Shown here: positions 18,419-27,636 of the stretch, piece by piece
Layout: the number at the start of each line of letters is the position of its first letter
Position numbering within the stretch: the stretch's first letter is position 1
Assembly: GCA_011053005.1 (NCBI GenBank)
Contig: DRHW01000015.1
Span: 1 to 64,000, forward strand
Reading direction: 5' to 3'
DNA length: 64,000 nt
Source: Methylophaga sp.
GTDB taxonomy: Bacteria; Pseudomonadota; Gammaproteobacteria; Nitrosococcales; Methylophagaceae
The notes under the pieces: model-generated
What the model was told of the DNA's origin: nothing
What the model saw: only the letters and a program-made list of their open reading frames with translations
The model's database searches: none
Made by a program: the position numbers and the translations under genes

Positions 18419-19012
18419 TTAGTGAGGTTTATTATTGTGATTAATGATCGCCAAATAACGAATCGGTGTTTTTAATTGCTTGCCTGGCCGGTGAGGTATT
18501 TCAGCATTAAAAGTTAGGGAATCACCAGGTTGAAAAGTAAACGTTTCATCGCCAACAATATATTCGAGTTCACCTTCAAGCATGTATAAAAATTCAATAC
18601 CAGTATGTTGAAATTCTGAGAATTCTTCAGCTTCTTCTAAGCTGATTAAAAAAGGCTCAAATACTTTACTCGGGCCGTGTTCATAAGCCAGTAAATGATA
18701 GGTATGGCCAGATTTAGTACCTCGTCGAACCACCTCTAAACCTTTACCGCTTTTTACAAATTGAGCAGATTCAATGGGTTTATTGTAATCCTGAAATAAG
18801 CGGGACAAAGTCACACCCAATGCATTAGCAATGTGTTCCAGTGTTTCCATACTGGTTGATGTCAGTCCGTTTTCAATCTTACTCAGCATGCCTCGACTTA
18901 TGCCGACAAGCTTAGACACTTCTGCAATCGTAAGATTATGCTGGGTACGTAGTTCTTTGATTGTAAAACCTAAATACGCATTTAAACCAGAGCTTGAATT
19001 TTGTTGTGTCAT
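18419..19012 (-). CDS. XRE-family regulator with C-terminal cupin sensor domain
   Basis: An N-terminal helix-turn-helix (~13-68; IKELRTQHNLTIAEVSKLVGISRGMLSKIENG) is joined to a cupin (~110-190; HTGIEFLYMLEGELEYIVGDETFTFQPGDSLTFNAEIPHRPG). This PuuR/SutR-like layout is common for repressors of amine, amino-acid and sulfur catabolism; the cupin binds a small effector. It is transcribed away from the mgd operon, with 552 nt between the start codons, and is the nearest DNA-binding regulator to it. Control of the methylamine genes is a reasonable inference. Its own ribosome site is AGGAATAG. Confidence 0.88.
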   Translation of the reverse strand: MTQQNSSSGLNAYLGFTIKELRTQHNLTIAEVSKLVGISRGMLSKIENGLTSTSMETLEHIANALGVTLSRLFQDYNKPIESAQFVKSGKGLEVVRRGTKSGHTYHLLAYEHGPSKVFEPFLISLEEAEEFSEFQHTGIEFLYMLEGELEYIVGDETFTFQPGDSLTFNAEIPHRPGKQLKTPIRYLAIINHNNKPH

Positions 19013-19564
19013 GCTTGAGCTATTCCTTTGATTCTTTGTTATTTCGACATTGCCGAGCTATTTATTAGATACACCATTCTTTGTGAAAATCAAAGAAAAA
19101 ATCATTTTCTGACCGACTAATTCAGCACCGAGCGCTTAGTATGTTACAGCAAAGCGTTCATTGAAAATTAAGATTGTATCTATCAATCACCTAATAATTC
19201 ATCCCGCGTGATGACAAAAAATCTACTTCTAATATCAAAAACAGACCCTCTACTTAAGTAGTAATCACAACAGAGAATATCGTCTTTTAATTATATGTAA
19301 TATAGTTTTTATGTCATTTTAAATCAATTGCTTAATGTCATTTTTGGTTCTGTTTTGATGTTATTTTTTTGCACCAAAATAATGCGTTTTACTGTCCATA
19401 AATTAATTGAAATTGAATATTTCAAAAAAGTTGACATACAGAAAAAGGTGGCGTAACTTTGGTTACACAGTTTCATCACATGAAGCATTGTTTCATAGAG
19501 GTTACTTGGGCAGGGGGAATTCTGACCTAGTAAATCATTTGATTTTAAATAGCGGGAAGTAGTA
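19013..19564. promoter_or_regulatory. Divergent control region of the XRE-cupin regulator and the mgd operon
   Basis: No gene is seen in these 552 nt. A palindromic element TACTTAAGTA (19251-19260) sits inside CTACTTAAGTAGTAAT, followed six bases on by AGAGAAT (to 19278); a near-copy precedes dmmD. A good sigma-70 promoter follows: TTGACA (19431-19436), a 17-nt spacer, TAACTT (19454-19459). A small palindrome GTAAC-TTTG-GTTAC (19452-19465) overlaps its -10. The mRNA leader would be ~100 nt. GCGGGAAGTAGT precedes the mgdA start. Confidence 0.6.
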
Positions 19565-20806
19565 ATGCCTTATAAACTGCTTAAATTTGGTTTCGGTCGT
19601 GAGTTTAATGAATCACGTTATTTTGAAGACGTTCAAACACCTAAGAAAACCTATGATGTAGTCATCATAGGTGGTGGTGGTCACGGCTTAGCGGCAGCGT
19701 ATTACCTAGCAAAAGAACATGGTATTACAAATGTTGCCGTTTTAGAGCGTGGCTATATCGGTGGTGGTAATACCGGCAGAAATACCACTATTGTCCGATC
19801 AAATTATCTAACACCTGAAGGTGTGAAATTCTACGATGCCAGTGTGAAATTATTTGAAGGTTTATCGGAAGAGTTAGATCTCAATATGTTTTATTCGACT
19901 CGTGGCCATTTTACATTGGCTCATACCGATTCATCGATGCGTACCATGCGGTGGCGTGCAGAAGTGAATAAACATGTAGGCGTTGATAGTAGAGTCGTTG
20001 GCAGAGATGAAATAGCAAAAGCTTGTCCACAAATGGATCTTGATTGTAGTGGTCATGCTGCTATTAAAGGTGCTTTGTATCACAATCCTGGATCGGTTGC
20101 TCGTCATGACGCGGTTGCCTGGGGTTATGCACGTGGCGCTGCTAATTTGGGTGTCGATATTATTCAAATGACGGAAGTACAAGATATCGATGTTCGTAAT
20201 GGCAAAGTTCATGGCGTACAAACAAGTAAAGGCTATATCTCTACTGGTAAAGTCTTATCTGCTGTTGCTGGCTTTACACCTAGAATCACTAAGATGGTCG
20301 ATATTAAAACACCGATTACCATCCATCCATTACAAGCTTGTGTGACAGAGCCAATGAAGCCATGGTTAGACACCATAATTGTGTCGGGCAGTTTACATGT
20401 TTATGTCAGCCAATCATCACGTGGTGAACTTGTTATGGGATCTTCTTTAGATCCTTATGAACTTCACTCAACACGTTCAAGTTTTGATTTTGTTGAGGGT
20501 TTAACGTCTCACATCGTTGATATGTTCCCATTCCTTTCGAATGTCAAAGTGGTTCGTCAGTGGGCGGGCATGGCCGATTTAACCCCAGACTTTGCTCCCA
20601 TTATGGGCAAAACAGAAATAGAAGGCTTTTATCTTGATGCCGGCTGGGGGACATGGGGCTTTAAGGCGACGCCAATCAGTGGCAAAACCATGGCAGCCAC
20701 TATTGCCAATGATAAAGCACATGATTTGATTCATTCATTCCGCCTGTCTCGCTTCGAAGATTACGAACTTACAGGCGAAAAAGGTGCGGCTTCGGTTGGC
20801 CATTAA
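19565..20806 (+). CDS. mgdA: N-methylglutamate dehydrogenase subunit A (sarcosine oxidase beta-like)
   Basis: This 413-residue FAD-dependent amine oxidase/dehydrogenase has its dinucleotide-binding motif VVIIGGGGHGLAAAYYLA at ~32-49, then GGGNTGRNTTIVRSNY, typical of heterotetrameric sarcosine oxidase beta. It catalyses oxidation of the N-methyl group of N-methylglutamate, giving glutamate and a C1 unit. It is the first gene of a four-subunit set (beta, delta, alpha, gamma order) followed by gmaS and mgsABC. That context distinguishes it from true sarcosine oxidase and makes N-methylglutamate the likely substrate. Upstream lies a sigma-70 promoter and the TTAAGTAGTAAT element. Confidence 0.9.
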   Translation: MPYKLLKFGFGREFNESRYFEDVQTPKKTYDVVIIGGGGHGLAAAYYLAKEHGITNVAVLERGYIGGGNTGRNTTIVRSNYLTPEGVKFYDASVKLFEGLSEELDLNMFYSTRGHFTLAHTDSSMRTMRWRAEVNKHVGVDSRVVGRDEIAKACPQMDLDCSGHAAIKGALYHNPGSVARHDAVAWGYARGAANLGVDIIQMTEVQDIDVRNGKVHGVQTSKGYISTGKVLSAVAGFTPRITKMVDIKTPITIHPLQACVTEPMKPWLDTIIVSGSLHVYVSQSSRGELVMGSSLDPYELHSTRSSFDFVEGLTSHIVDMFPFLSNVKVVRQWAGMADLTPDFAPIMGKTEIEGFYLDAGWGTWGFKATPISGKTMAATIANDKAHDLIHSFRLSRFEDYELTGEKGAASVGH

Positions 20807-20825
20807 TTCAAATAGGTATTGAGAT

Positions 20826-21101
20826 ATGAAATTACTTAAATGCCCAATAAACGGCACAAGACCCATCAGCGAATTTGTTTACGGCGGCACGTATCGGGAT
20901 ATGCCAGATCATGAAATTGTGACAGATTCTGAATGGGCGTCTTATGTTCATTATCGTGACAACGCGCCAGGCTTAAAAAAAGAATGGTGGTATCACGGAC
21001 CCAGTGGAACCTGGTTTATTGCAGAACGAAACACACTTACTGACGAAGTTAAAGATACCTACCTTTTTAATAAGCTCGTTGAGCAGGAGTCAGTAAAATG
21101 A
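20826..21101 (+). CDS. mgdB: N-methylglutamate dehydrogenase subunit B (SoxD-like delta)
   Basis: This 91-residue protein has the SoxD pattern: CPINGTRPISEFVYGGTY, EWASYVHYRDNAPGLKKEWWYHGPSGTWF and ERNT. In sarcosine oxidase the delta subunit binds zinc through three Cys and a His. Here only Cys6 and His57 remain: the second Cys is Asn9, and the last is Gly61. The zinc site is probably lost, leaving a structural role. The stop overlaps the mgdC start (ATGA, 4 nt), so translation is coupled. Confidence 0.88.
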   Translation: MKLLKCPINGTRPISEFVYGGTYRDMPDHEIVTDSEWASYVHYRDNAPGLKKEWWYHGPSGTWFIAERNTLTDEVKDTYLFNKLVEQESVK

Positions 21102-24001
21102 ACATGCGTATTAATAAACAAACTGGCGAATGGCTTGAGCGGGAAAAGCAAATTAACTTCACTTATGAAGGTAAGAAGTTTACAGCTTATGAAGGCGACA
21201 CGATTACCAGTGCATTATGGGCATCAGGTGAAAAAGTATTAGGCCGAAGCTTTAAATATCATCGTCCGCGTGGCGTATTAAGTTTAGCGAATCATGATAT
21301 TAACGTGATGTTAACTGATGGTGTGGATACTAATATACGTGGTGACGTTATTACGGTTAAAGAGGGCATGTCTTTAACCGCGGTCAATACATTAGGTGGC
21401 GTAAAAAAAGATAACTTACGTTATATCGGTAAGCTACTATCGCCATTTTTGGTGGTTGGTTTTTACTATAAAGCCTTTTTTAGACCAAGATTTATGTTCC
21501 CATTTTGGGAAAATATTATTAGACATGGTGCTGGTTTAGGTAAAGTTAATTTCAATTACCCAAGAATACCGAAACCTAAATTAAATGAACATTATGATGT
21601 TCTAGTTGTTGGGGCAGGGCCATCGGGTTTAGCAGCAGCATTAGCCGCTTCGCTTGATAAACAACTTAAAATCTTAATTGTTGATGAAAATAAACAAGCT
21701 GGTGGTAGTTTGGGTTATGACCGTGCTGGTAGTGTAACGCCACAATCTCAACTGGAAGAACTGCTTAGCGAAGTGAATATTACGCCCAATATCACGTTGC
21801 GAACAGATGCTTACGCGGGTGCTTATTACACGGATCATCTTATCCCAATTATTGAGTTTAGTGGCATTACTAAAGTGCGTACTAAAACATTGATCATTGC
21901 GACGGGTGTTTTTGAGCAACCGCCCGTCTTTCGTAACAATGATTTACCCGGCGTAATGAATGGTTCTGCTGCACAGCGAATGATTTATCGCTACGGTATC
22001 AAGCCATTTAATGATGGTGTTGTATTTACGGCTAATGATTATGGTTATCGCGTTGCTTTAGATTTAATCCATGCCGGAACAAATGTAAAAGCAGTGGTTG
22101 ATTTAAGAAAAACACCTGTTTCCAGTATATTGACAAGAGAACTGGCTAATCACGACATACGTATTTATTCGGGTCATTGCGTTTATGAAGCGTTAGCCAC
22201 TTCAGATGATATGGCTGTAAAAGGTGTCGTCATATGTCCATTTGATGAAGAGACTAATCAAGCCGATTCTGAACAATCATTCACTATTGAATGTGATGGC
22301 GTAGCAATGAGTGCCGGTTGGGCATCTGCTGCAGCCTTGTTATACCAATCTGGTATGAAAGTTAAATACGATTACACCATCGAACAGTTTATTCCTGATT
22401 CATTACCTAATGGCATATTCGCAGCAGGTAAAGTAAATGGTGTTTATGATTTTGACCAACGCATTGCTGATGGCGCACGAGCAGCAGCTGAAGCGATGCG
22501 TTATATGGGGATGGATAACGCGCCTGTTATTACAGTACAAGCTCATAGCAATGTATCACCGAGTCATTCTTTTCCTGTCGTGCCACATCCTAAAGGCAAG
22601 AATTTTGTTGATTTTGATGAAGATATTCAAGCTAAAGATTTTATTAATGCCGCAAAAGAAGGGTTTGATAATATTGAGTTGATGAAGCGATTCACAACGG
22701 TGGGAATGGGACCAAGTCAAGGCAAACATTCTAATATGAATGCCATTCGTATTTTGGCGAGAATTCGTGAGTTGCCCGTTGAAAAAATTGGTTCAACAAC
22801 ATCTCGACCTTTCTTTCATCCAACACCGATTGGTCACTTAGGTGGTCGAAACTTTCATCCGGTACGTCAATCTTCAATCCAAAGCTGGCATGCCGATGCG
22901 GGAGCCGTATTTGTTGACGTGGGTGCATGGTCTCGTCCAGCTTACTATCAAAAACCGGGTGTAGATCTTGCTGAAATTATTCAACAAGAATCAATGGCGG
23001 TACATAACGCTGTCGGCATTATTGATGGTAGTTCACTCGGTAAGATAGAAGTATGTGGTCCGGATGCCGCTCAGTTTTTAGAAAAGTTTTTTACTGGGAA
23101 ATTCGCTGACCAAAAAGTAGGTGAAATTCGCTACGCTTTATCTATTGATGAGTCTGCTGTTGTGGCTGACGATGGCATTGTAAGCCGGGTAAAAGATGAA
23201 CTGTTTTATATCACTATCGGCACCTCTAATGCAGCGATGGTCTACCGTGAAATGCAACGCTGGTTGCAAATGTGGCAGCTAGATGTTGGGCTAATTAATG
23301 TGACTGGCAGCTACGGCATCATTAACGTTGTTGGTCCTAAAGCTGTACATGTAGTGTCATCGCTTACACAAGATCCTTTAGTTTCAAAACTAACGGCAGG
23401 TAAGGTCGGCGAGACGATAATTTCAGAAGTGCCTGTTCGGATTATGTGTGTAACTTTTGTATCGAATATTGGTTACGAAATTCATGTGCCCGCAGATAGC
23501 ATGTTGGCTGTTTGGGAGAAACTGATCAAAGCAGGAACGGCTTATGATATTCGCCCATTTGGCACCGACACACAACGCTTATTAAGACTAGAAATGGGCC
23601 ATTATTTACCGGCTTACGATACTGATGGACTCACCATTCCTTATGAATTGGGTTGTGAATCTGAATTGGCTATGGATAAACCTTTCTTTGTCGGACAACG
23701 CAGCTTGAAAATTCTAGCTAAGAAAACGCTTAAAAAACGTCTTGTTCCTTTTGTTCTTGCTGACAATTTTTCTGGTCAAATGCCTGAAGATTGTAATTTG
23801 GTTATTGAAAACGGTGAAATTAAAGGCCGTGTCACCAGCATTTCTTATAGTAGCAAAGTCGATCGGGTTATTGGTTTTGCCTATGTTGATCCAAATAAGG
23901 TGGAAGCCGGTTCTCAATTTGAAATTAGAACTGACAATGGATCAATGGTGAAGGCTACCGTTGTTAACACTCCATTTTTTAATAGTAAAAAGGAGTTTTG
24001 A
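21098..24001 (+). CDS. mgdC: N-methylglutamate dehydrogenase subunit C (sarcosine oxidase alpha-like)
   Basis: This 967-residue three-part subunit starts with a ferredoxin-fold-like N-terminal domain (~15-90; KKFTAYEGDTITSALWASGE...SFKYHRPRGV). A pyridine-nucleotide/FAD domain follows, with [18 protein letters not shown] at ~167-184 and the second motif TLIIATGVFEQPP. The C-terminal GcvT/tetrahydrofolate-binding domain (~590-960) includes VNVTGSYGIINVVGPKA-like sequence and GYEIHVPADS. In the sarcosine oxidase family the C1 unit is transferred to tetrahydrofolate in this last domain, giving 5,10-methylene-H4F. It works with MgdA, MgdB and MgdD in the cytosol. Length matches the family (~970). 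Confidence 0.92.
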   Translation: MNMRINKQTGEWLEREKQINFTYEGKKFTAYEGDTITSALWASGEKVLGRSFKYHRPRGVLSLANHDINVMLTDGVDTNIRGDVITVKEGMSLTAVNTLGGVKKDNLRYIGKLLSPFLVVGFYYKAFFRPRFMFPFWENIIRHGAGLGKVNFNYPRIPKPKLNEHYDVLVVGAGPSGLAAALAASLDKQLKILIVDENKQAGGSLGYDRAGSVTPQSQLEELLSEVNITPNITLRTDAYAGAYYTDHLIPIIEFSGITKVRTKTLIIATGVFEQPPVFRNNDLPGVMNGSAAQRMIYRYGIKPFNDGVVFTANDYGYRVALDLIHAGTNVKAVVDLRKTPVSSILTRELANHDIRIYSGHCVYEALATSDDMAVKGVVICPFDEETNQADSEQSFTIECDGVAMSAGWASAAALLYQSGMKVKYDYTIEQFIPDSLPNGIFAAGKVNGVYDFDQRIADGARAAAEAMRYMGMDNAPVITVQAHSNVSPSHSFPVVPHPKGKNFVDFDEDIQAKDFINAAKEGFDNIELMKRFTTVGMGPSQGKHSNMNAIRILARIRELPVEKIGSTTSRPFFHPTPIGHLGGRNFHPVRQSSIQSWHADAGAVFVDVGAWSRPAYYQKPGVDLAEIIQQESMAVHNAVGIIDGSSLGKIEVCGPDAAQFLEKFFTGKFADQKVGEIRYALSIDESAVVADDGIVSRVKDELFYITIGTSNAAMVYREMQRWLQMWQLDVGLINVTGSYGIINVVGPKAVHVVSSLTQDPLVSKLTAGKVGETIISEVPVRIMCVTFVSNIGYEIHVPADSMLAVWEKLIKAGTAYDIRPFGTDTQRLLRLEMGHYLPAYDTDGLTIPYELGCESELAMDKPFFVGQRSLKILAKKTLKKRLVPFVLADNFSGQMPEDCNLVIENGEIKGRVTSISYSSKVDRVIGFAYVDPNKVEAGSQFEIRTDNGSMVKATVVNTPFFNSKKEF

Positions 24002-24002
24002 T

Positions 24003-24656
24003 ATGAGCATGATGAAATCGACACCCGTTGCATATTTCCAAAAAAATCTTAATCCGAAATGGGGAGAAGTCAATGGCACGCAAGTCGCCATGAGCTTTGA
24101 TACACCAGAGATAGAGCAACAAAGAAAAAAAAATCTAGGTGTGACAGATGTGAGTTGTCGTCAACGATTTGGTGTTAAAGGGCCAAAAGCCAATCAATGG
24201 TTAGCGACACAAAATATTAAAACGCCTGATTCAATTAATTCATGGGTTTTAGATAACGATGTTCTCGTGTTAAGGCTCGGTAGTTCTGAATTTTTAATTG
24301 AACAACAGGTTTCTGGTGATGTTTGTAAACAGCTCAATCAAGTTAGTCAAACCGCGGCGGTAGGTGTTTATAAAGTCTTACGTGCAGATGCTGCTTTTGT
24401 AATTAGTGGCGATCAAATACTGACTATGTTTTCAGAGTTATGCAAATTGGATTTGAGTGCTGAAGCACTTAAGCCCAATCAATTAATCATGACTCAGGTA
24501 GCAGATATTTCAGCCACGATAGTGTCTGAAATAACAAATGGCCAGTTAGTTATTCGTTTGTGGTGCGATGGCACCTATGGCGCCTACATGTGGAGAGTGC
24601 TACATCAACTTGCCGAAGAGTTAGGTGGTGGAGCAGTGGGTTTAACTAATTGTTAA
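24003..24656 (+). CDS. mgdD: N-methylglutamate dehydrogenase subunit D (SoxG-like gamma)
   Basis: This ~217-residue protein of the sarcosine oxidase gamma (SoxG) type has a reduced GcvT-like fold without a cofactor motif, e.g. VTDVSCRQRFGVKGPKANQWLATQNI and VLRLGSSEFLIEQ. The open frame extends back to 23961 inside mgdC, but ATG 24003 starts one base after the mgdC stop and has AAGGAG seven bases upstream. It completes the heterotetramer. The gene before gmaS, its stop is 38 nt from the next start. Confidence 0.85.
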   Translation: MSMMKSTPVAYFQKNLNPKWGEVNGTQVAMSFDTPEIEQQRKKNLGVTDVSCRQRFGVKGPKANQWLATQNIKTPDSINSWVLDNDVLVLRLGSSEFLIEQQVSGDVCKQLNQVSQTAAVGVYKVLRADAAFVISGDQILTMFSELCKLDLSAEALKPNQLIMTQVADISATIVSEITNGQLVIRLWCDGTYGAYMWRVLHQLAEELGGGAVGLTNC

Positions 24657-24694
24657 TAATGATTAAACATAATAATTAAACATAGGGTGAATAT

Positions 24695-26035
24695 ATGAAG
24701 ACGGTACAAGAAGCTAAAAAATTTCTTAAAGATAATGATGTTAAATATGTCTTAGCACAATTTGTAGATCTTCATGGCGTAGCCAAAGTGAAGACTGTAC
24801 CAGTTGCCCATGTTGAGACTATTTTGAGCCCAGGTGCAGGGTTTGCGGGTGGAGCAATTATCGGTTCGGGTATTGAGCCAAATGGTTCAGATTATTTTGC
24901 TCGTGGTGATTTATCCACATTATCATTATTACCTTGGCAAAAAGGTTATGCACGGATCATTTGTGATGGTCATGTTGATGACAAACCGTATGATTATGAC
25001 ACTCGTGTTGTTTTGAAAAATCAAATGGCTCGTTTGAAAGAAAAGGGATGGTATTTGTATACAGGTTTAGAACCTGAGTTTTCACTTCTTAAAATCACTG
25101 AATCAGGCGAAATCGTGCCTGCAGAAAAAACTGATACGCTGACTAAACCTTGTTATGACTATAAAGGTATAACACGTAGTTGTGAATATCTAGAAAGAAT
25201 GACGGAAGCTTTAATTGAAGCAGGCTTGGACATATACCAAATCGATCATGAAGATGCCAATGGTCAGTTTGAAATTAACTACACCTTTGATAACTGCTTA
25301 AAAAGCGCCGACGATTACATCATGTTCAAAATGGCTGCCAGCCAAATTGCTCATGAAATGGGCATGATTTGTTCATTTATGCCTAAGCCATTTACTAATA
25401 AACCAGGTAATGGCATGCATATGCATATGTCGATTATGGATGAAGGTGGTAAGAAAAGTTTATTCCATGATGATAGTGATAAAACCGGTCATGGTTTATC
25501 TCCACTAGCCTACCATTTTCTTGCTGGTATTTTAGAGCATGCTCCTGCGATTTGTGCGATTGCCGCACCGACGGTGAATTCCTACAAACGCCTAGCTGTT
25601 AGTCATTCTGTAACTGGATCCACATGGGCACCAAGCTATGTTTCTTACGGTAATAACAACCGTTCAACGATGGTACGAATTCCATACGGTCGTTTAGAAC
25701 TACGCCTCCCGGATGGTGCGTGTAATCCTTATTTAACAACCGCTGCGATCATTGCAGCAGGTCTTGACGGTGTAGAACGTAAATTGAATCCAGGTGCTGG
25801 TAATGCTGGCAACTTGTTTGCTCACACTCATGCTGAATTAGAAAAAATGGGCATTGGTATCTTACCTCAAACTTTAATCGAAGCGACTGACGCTTTGGAA
25901 AAAGACACCATTCTTTGTAAAGCATTAGGTGAAGGAGTCAGTAAAGAATTTATTAACTTAAAACGTGCTGAATGGGCTGAATATCAACGCCATGTTTCAG
26001 ATTGGGAAATTAAACGCTACGTAGAATTTTTCTAA
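24695..26035 (+). CDS. gmaS: Gamma-glutamylmethylamide synthetase
   Basis: A glutamine-synthetase-fold ligase (446 residues, shorter than GlnA at ~470) joining methylamine to glutamate with ATP. GS hallmarks are the N-terminal beta-grasp ([18 protein letters not shown]), [22 protein letters not shown] (metal site), [11 protein letters not shown] and the late loop [26 protein letters not shown]. Absence of a GlnA adenylylation-loop signature, and the position between mgdABCD and mgsABC, indicate GMAS rather than ammonium-fixing GlnA. This is the entry step of the N-methylglutamate pathway. AGGGTGAATAT precedes ATG 24695. Confidence 0.93.
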   Translation: MKTVQEAKKFLKDNDVKYVLAQFVDLHGVAKVKTVPVAHVETILSPGAGFAGGAIIGSGIEPNGSDYFARGDLSTLSLLPWQKGYARIICDGHVDDKPYDYDTRVVLKNQMARLKEKGWYLYTGLEPEFSLLKITESGEIVPAEKTDTLTKPCYDYKGITRSCEYLERMTEALIEAGLDIYQIDHEDANGQFEINYTFDNCLKSADDYIMFKMAASQIAHEMGMICSFMPKPFTNKPGNGMHMHMSIMDEGGKKSLFHDDSDKTGHGLSPLAYHFLAGILEHAPAICAIAAPTVNSYKRLAVSHSVTGSTWAPSYVSYGNNNRSTMVRIPYGRLELRLPDGACNPYLTTAAIIAAGLDGVERKLNPGAGNAGNLFAHTHAELEKMGIGILPQTLIEATDALEKDTILCKALGEGVSKEFINLKRAEWAEYQRHVSDWEIKRYVEFF

Positions 26036-26051
26036 AAATTAGGAGCATATT

Positions 26052-26948
26052 ATGTGTGGAATTGTAGGGTTATTGATTAAAAATGAAATACTGAGACCCC
26101 AAATAGGTAAGTTAATGTTGCCTATGTTAATTGGGATGACAGAACGTGGGCCTGACTCGGCTGGTTTAGCAATTTTTGGTTCAGCAGCGAAAGATAATGA
26201 GCGGAAAATCAGCTTATATACCTTTGATCCTGAGTTTATCTGGAAAAAATTAAGTGATGATTTTCTTGATCACTTAGGTAGTGATGTACATCTTCAACAG
26301 GTTGCCAACCATGCGGTTATGACAACAACCCTTGATGTGAACTTAGTGAAAATATGGCTTAAAGAACATTATCCTTCGGTACATATTTTGTCAGTAGGAC
26401 AATTGATGGAAGTCTATAAAGATGTAGGAACGCCAGCACAAGTTGCTCAGCGTTATGGCTTTGAAGGCATGAGTGGCACACATCTTATTGCTCATACCCG
26501 TATGGCAACAGAATCTGCAGTTACACCTGAAGGTGCTCATCCATTTACAGCTGGCGAAGATTGGGGCCTTGTTCACAATGGTTCATTTTCTAACCCAAAT
26601 AGCATCCGTCGTATGTTGGCACATAAAGGTATTAATTGTGTAACTGATAATGATACGGAAGCGGCGTGTCGCTTTTTAGAATGGCGCATGCGTGAAGGTG
26701 ATGATTTAGAAGCAGCATTACATGCTGGTTTTGAAGAGTTAGATGGTTTCTTCACTTTACTGATGGGAACAAAAGATCAACTTGCGTTAGTTCGTGATCC
26801 TTTTGCATGTAAACCAGCCGTTGTTGCTGAACATGATGATTATGTAGCGATTGCATCTGAATATAGATCGTTAGCTCACTTACCAGATGTTAAAAATGCC
26901 AACATTTATGAACCTAAGCCAGAGGAGCTTTACATATGGAAAGTTTAG
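26052..26948 (+). CDS. mgsA: N-methylglutamate synthase subunit A (class-II glutamine amidotransferase)
   Basis: Begins MCGIVG, so Cys2 is the N-terminal nucleophile of a class-II (Ntn) amidotransferase. GMTERGPDSAG (~29-39), THLIAHTRMATESAVTPEGAHPF and LVHNGSFSN complete the glutaminase site. It would release methylamine from gamma-glutamylmethylamide and channel it to the synthase site. At 298 residues it corresponds to the first domain of glutamate synthase split into a separate gene. AGGAGCATATT precedes the start. It overlaps mgsB by 13 nt. Confidence 0.92.
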   Translation: MCGIVGLLIKNEILRPQIGKLMLPMLIGMTERGPDSAGLAIFGSAAKDNERKISLYTFDPEFIWKKLSDDFLDHLGSDVHLQQVANHAVMTTTLDVNLVKIWLKEHYPSVHILSVGQLMEVYKDVGTPAQVAQRYGFEGMSGTHLIAHTRMATESAVTPEGAHPFTAGEDWGLVHNGSFSNPNSIRRMLAHKGINCVTDNDTEAACRFLEWRMREGDDLEAALHAGFEELDGFFTLLMGTKDQLALVRDPFACKPAVVAEHDDYVAIASEYRSLAHLPDVKNANIYEPKPEELYIWKV

Positions 26949-27619
26949 ATCTTGAGAAAATGAGCGTTAGGGATATCAACCAATATCTTCATAAAACGCT
27001 ACCTGGAACGGATGTAACCGAGCTGGAAATTATTAACCCAACAGGTGAACATAATATCGCGGTGGGTATGGACACTGAATGTACGATTGATGTTCGTGGC
27101 CATGCAGGTTACTACTTAGGCGGCATGAACAAAAAAGCCAATATTACGGTACATGGCAATGTGGGTAATGGTGTTGCTGAAAACATGATGTCAGGCAGTG
27201 TACATGTTAAAGGTTTTGCTTCTGCTTCTGCAGGCGCAACTGGCCATGGTGGAACTTTAGTTATCGATGGCGATACTGGTTTGCGTTGTGGTATATCAAT
27301 GAAAGGTATCGATATTGTCGTTGGTGGCAGCATTGGTAACTTCTCCGGTTTTATGGCACAAGCAGGTCGGATGGTGGTTTGTGGTGATGCCGGTGAAGGT
27401 TTGGGTGATTCACTTTATGAAGCAGTGATCTATGTTAAAGGAACTATAAAATCATTGGGTGCAGATGCCCAGTTAGAACCGATGACAGAAACGGATCACA
27501 AGGCACTTAAAGAGCTACTTGATTTTGCTGGATTTGATCATGATCCAAAAGAATTCAAACGCGTAGCTTCAGCAAAACAGTTATATAACTGGAATGCTGA
27601 TGCCAACCAAGAATATTAA
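26936..27619 (+). CDS. mgsB: N-methylglutamate synthase subunit B (GXGXG domain)
   Basis: This 227-residue protein equals the C-terminal GXGXG right-handed helix domain of glutamate synthase. Repeating turns are visible at HAGYYLGGMNKKANITVHGNVGNGVAENMMSGSVHVKG, GATGHGGTLVIDGDTGLRCGISMKG and GSIGNFSGFMAQAGRMVVCGDAGEGLG. The role is structural, bridging glutaminase and FMN domains. The start overlaps mgsA, with its ribosome site AGAGGAG inside that gene. Confidence 0.9.
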   Translation: MESLDLEKMSVRDINQYLHKTLPGTDVTELEIINPTGEHNIAVGMDTECTIDVRGHAGYYLGGMNKKANITVHGNVGNGVAENMMSGSVHVKGFASASAGATGHGGTLVIDGDTGLRCGISMKGIDIVVGGSIGNFSGFMAQAGRMVVCGDAGEGLGDSLYEAVIYVKGTIKSLGADAQLEPMTETDHKALKELLDFAGFDHDPKEFKRVASAKQLYNWNADANQEY

Positions 27620-27636
27620 TACTGGAGTCTATCACT

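Noticed and set aside
19246-19278. Classical NarL 7-2-7 heptamer pair
   Set aside because: TAC-containing half-sites are present, but spacing and sequence do not match two TACYYMT heptamers separated by 2 bp, so the regulator assignment is left open.
19431-19459. Sigma-54 promoter for the mgd operon
   Set aside because: No TGGCAC-N5-TTGC-type element is seen; the TTGACA-17-TAACTT arrangement is sigma-70-like.
19565-24656. Heterotetrameric sarcosine oxidase for glycine betaine/sarcosine breakdown
   Set aside because: The four subunits are homologous, but the direct linkage to gmaS and mgsABC fits N-methylglutamate dehydrogenase; no dimethylglycine or betaine genes are present.
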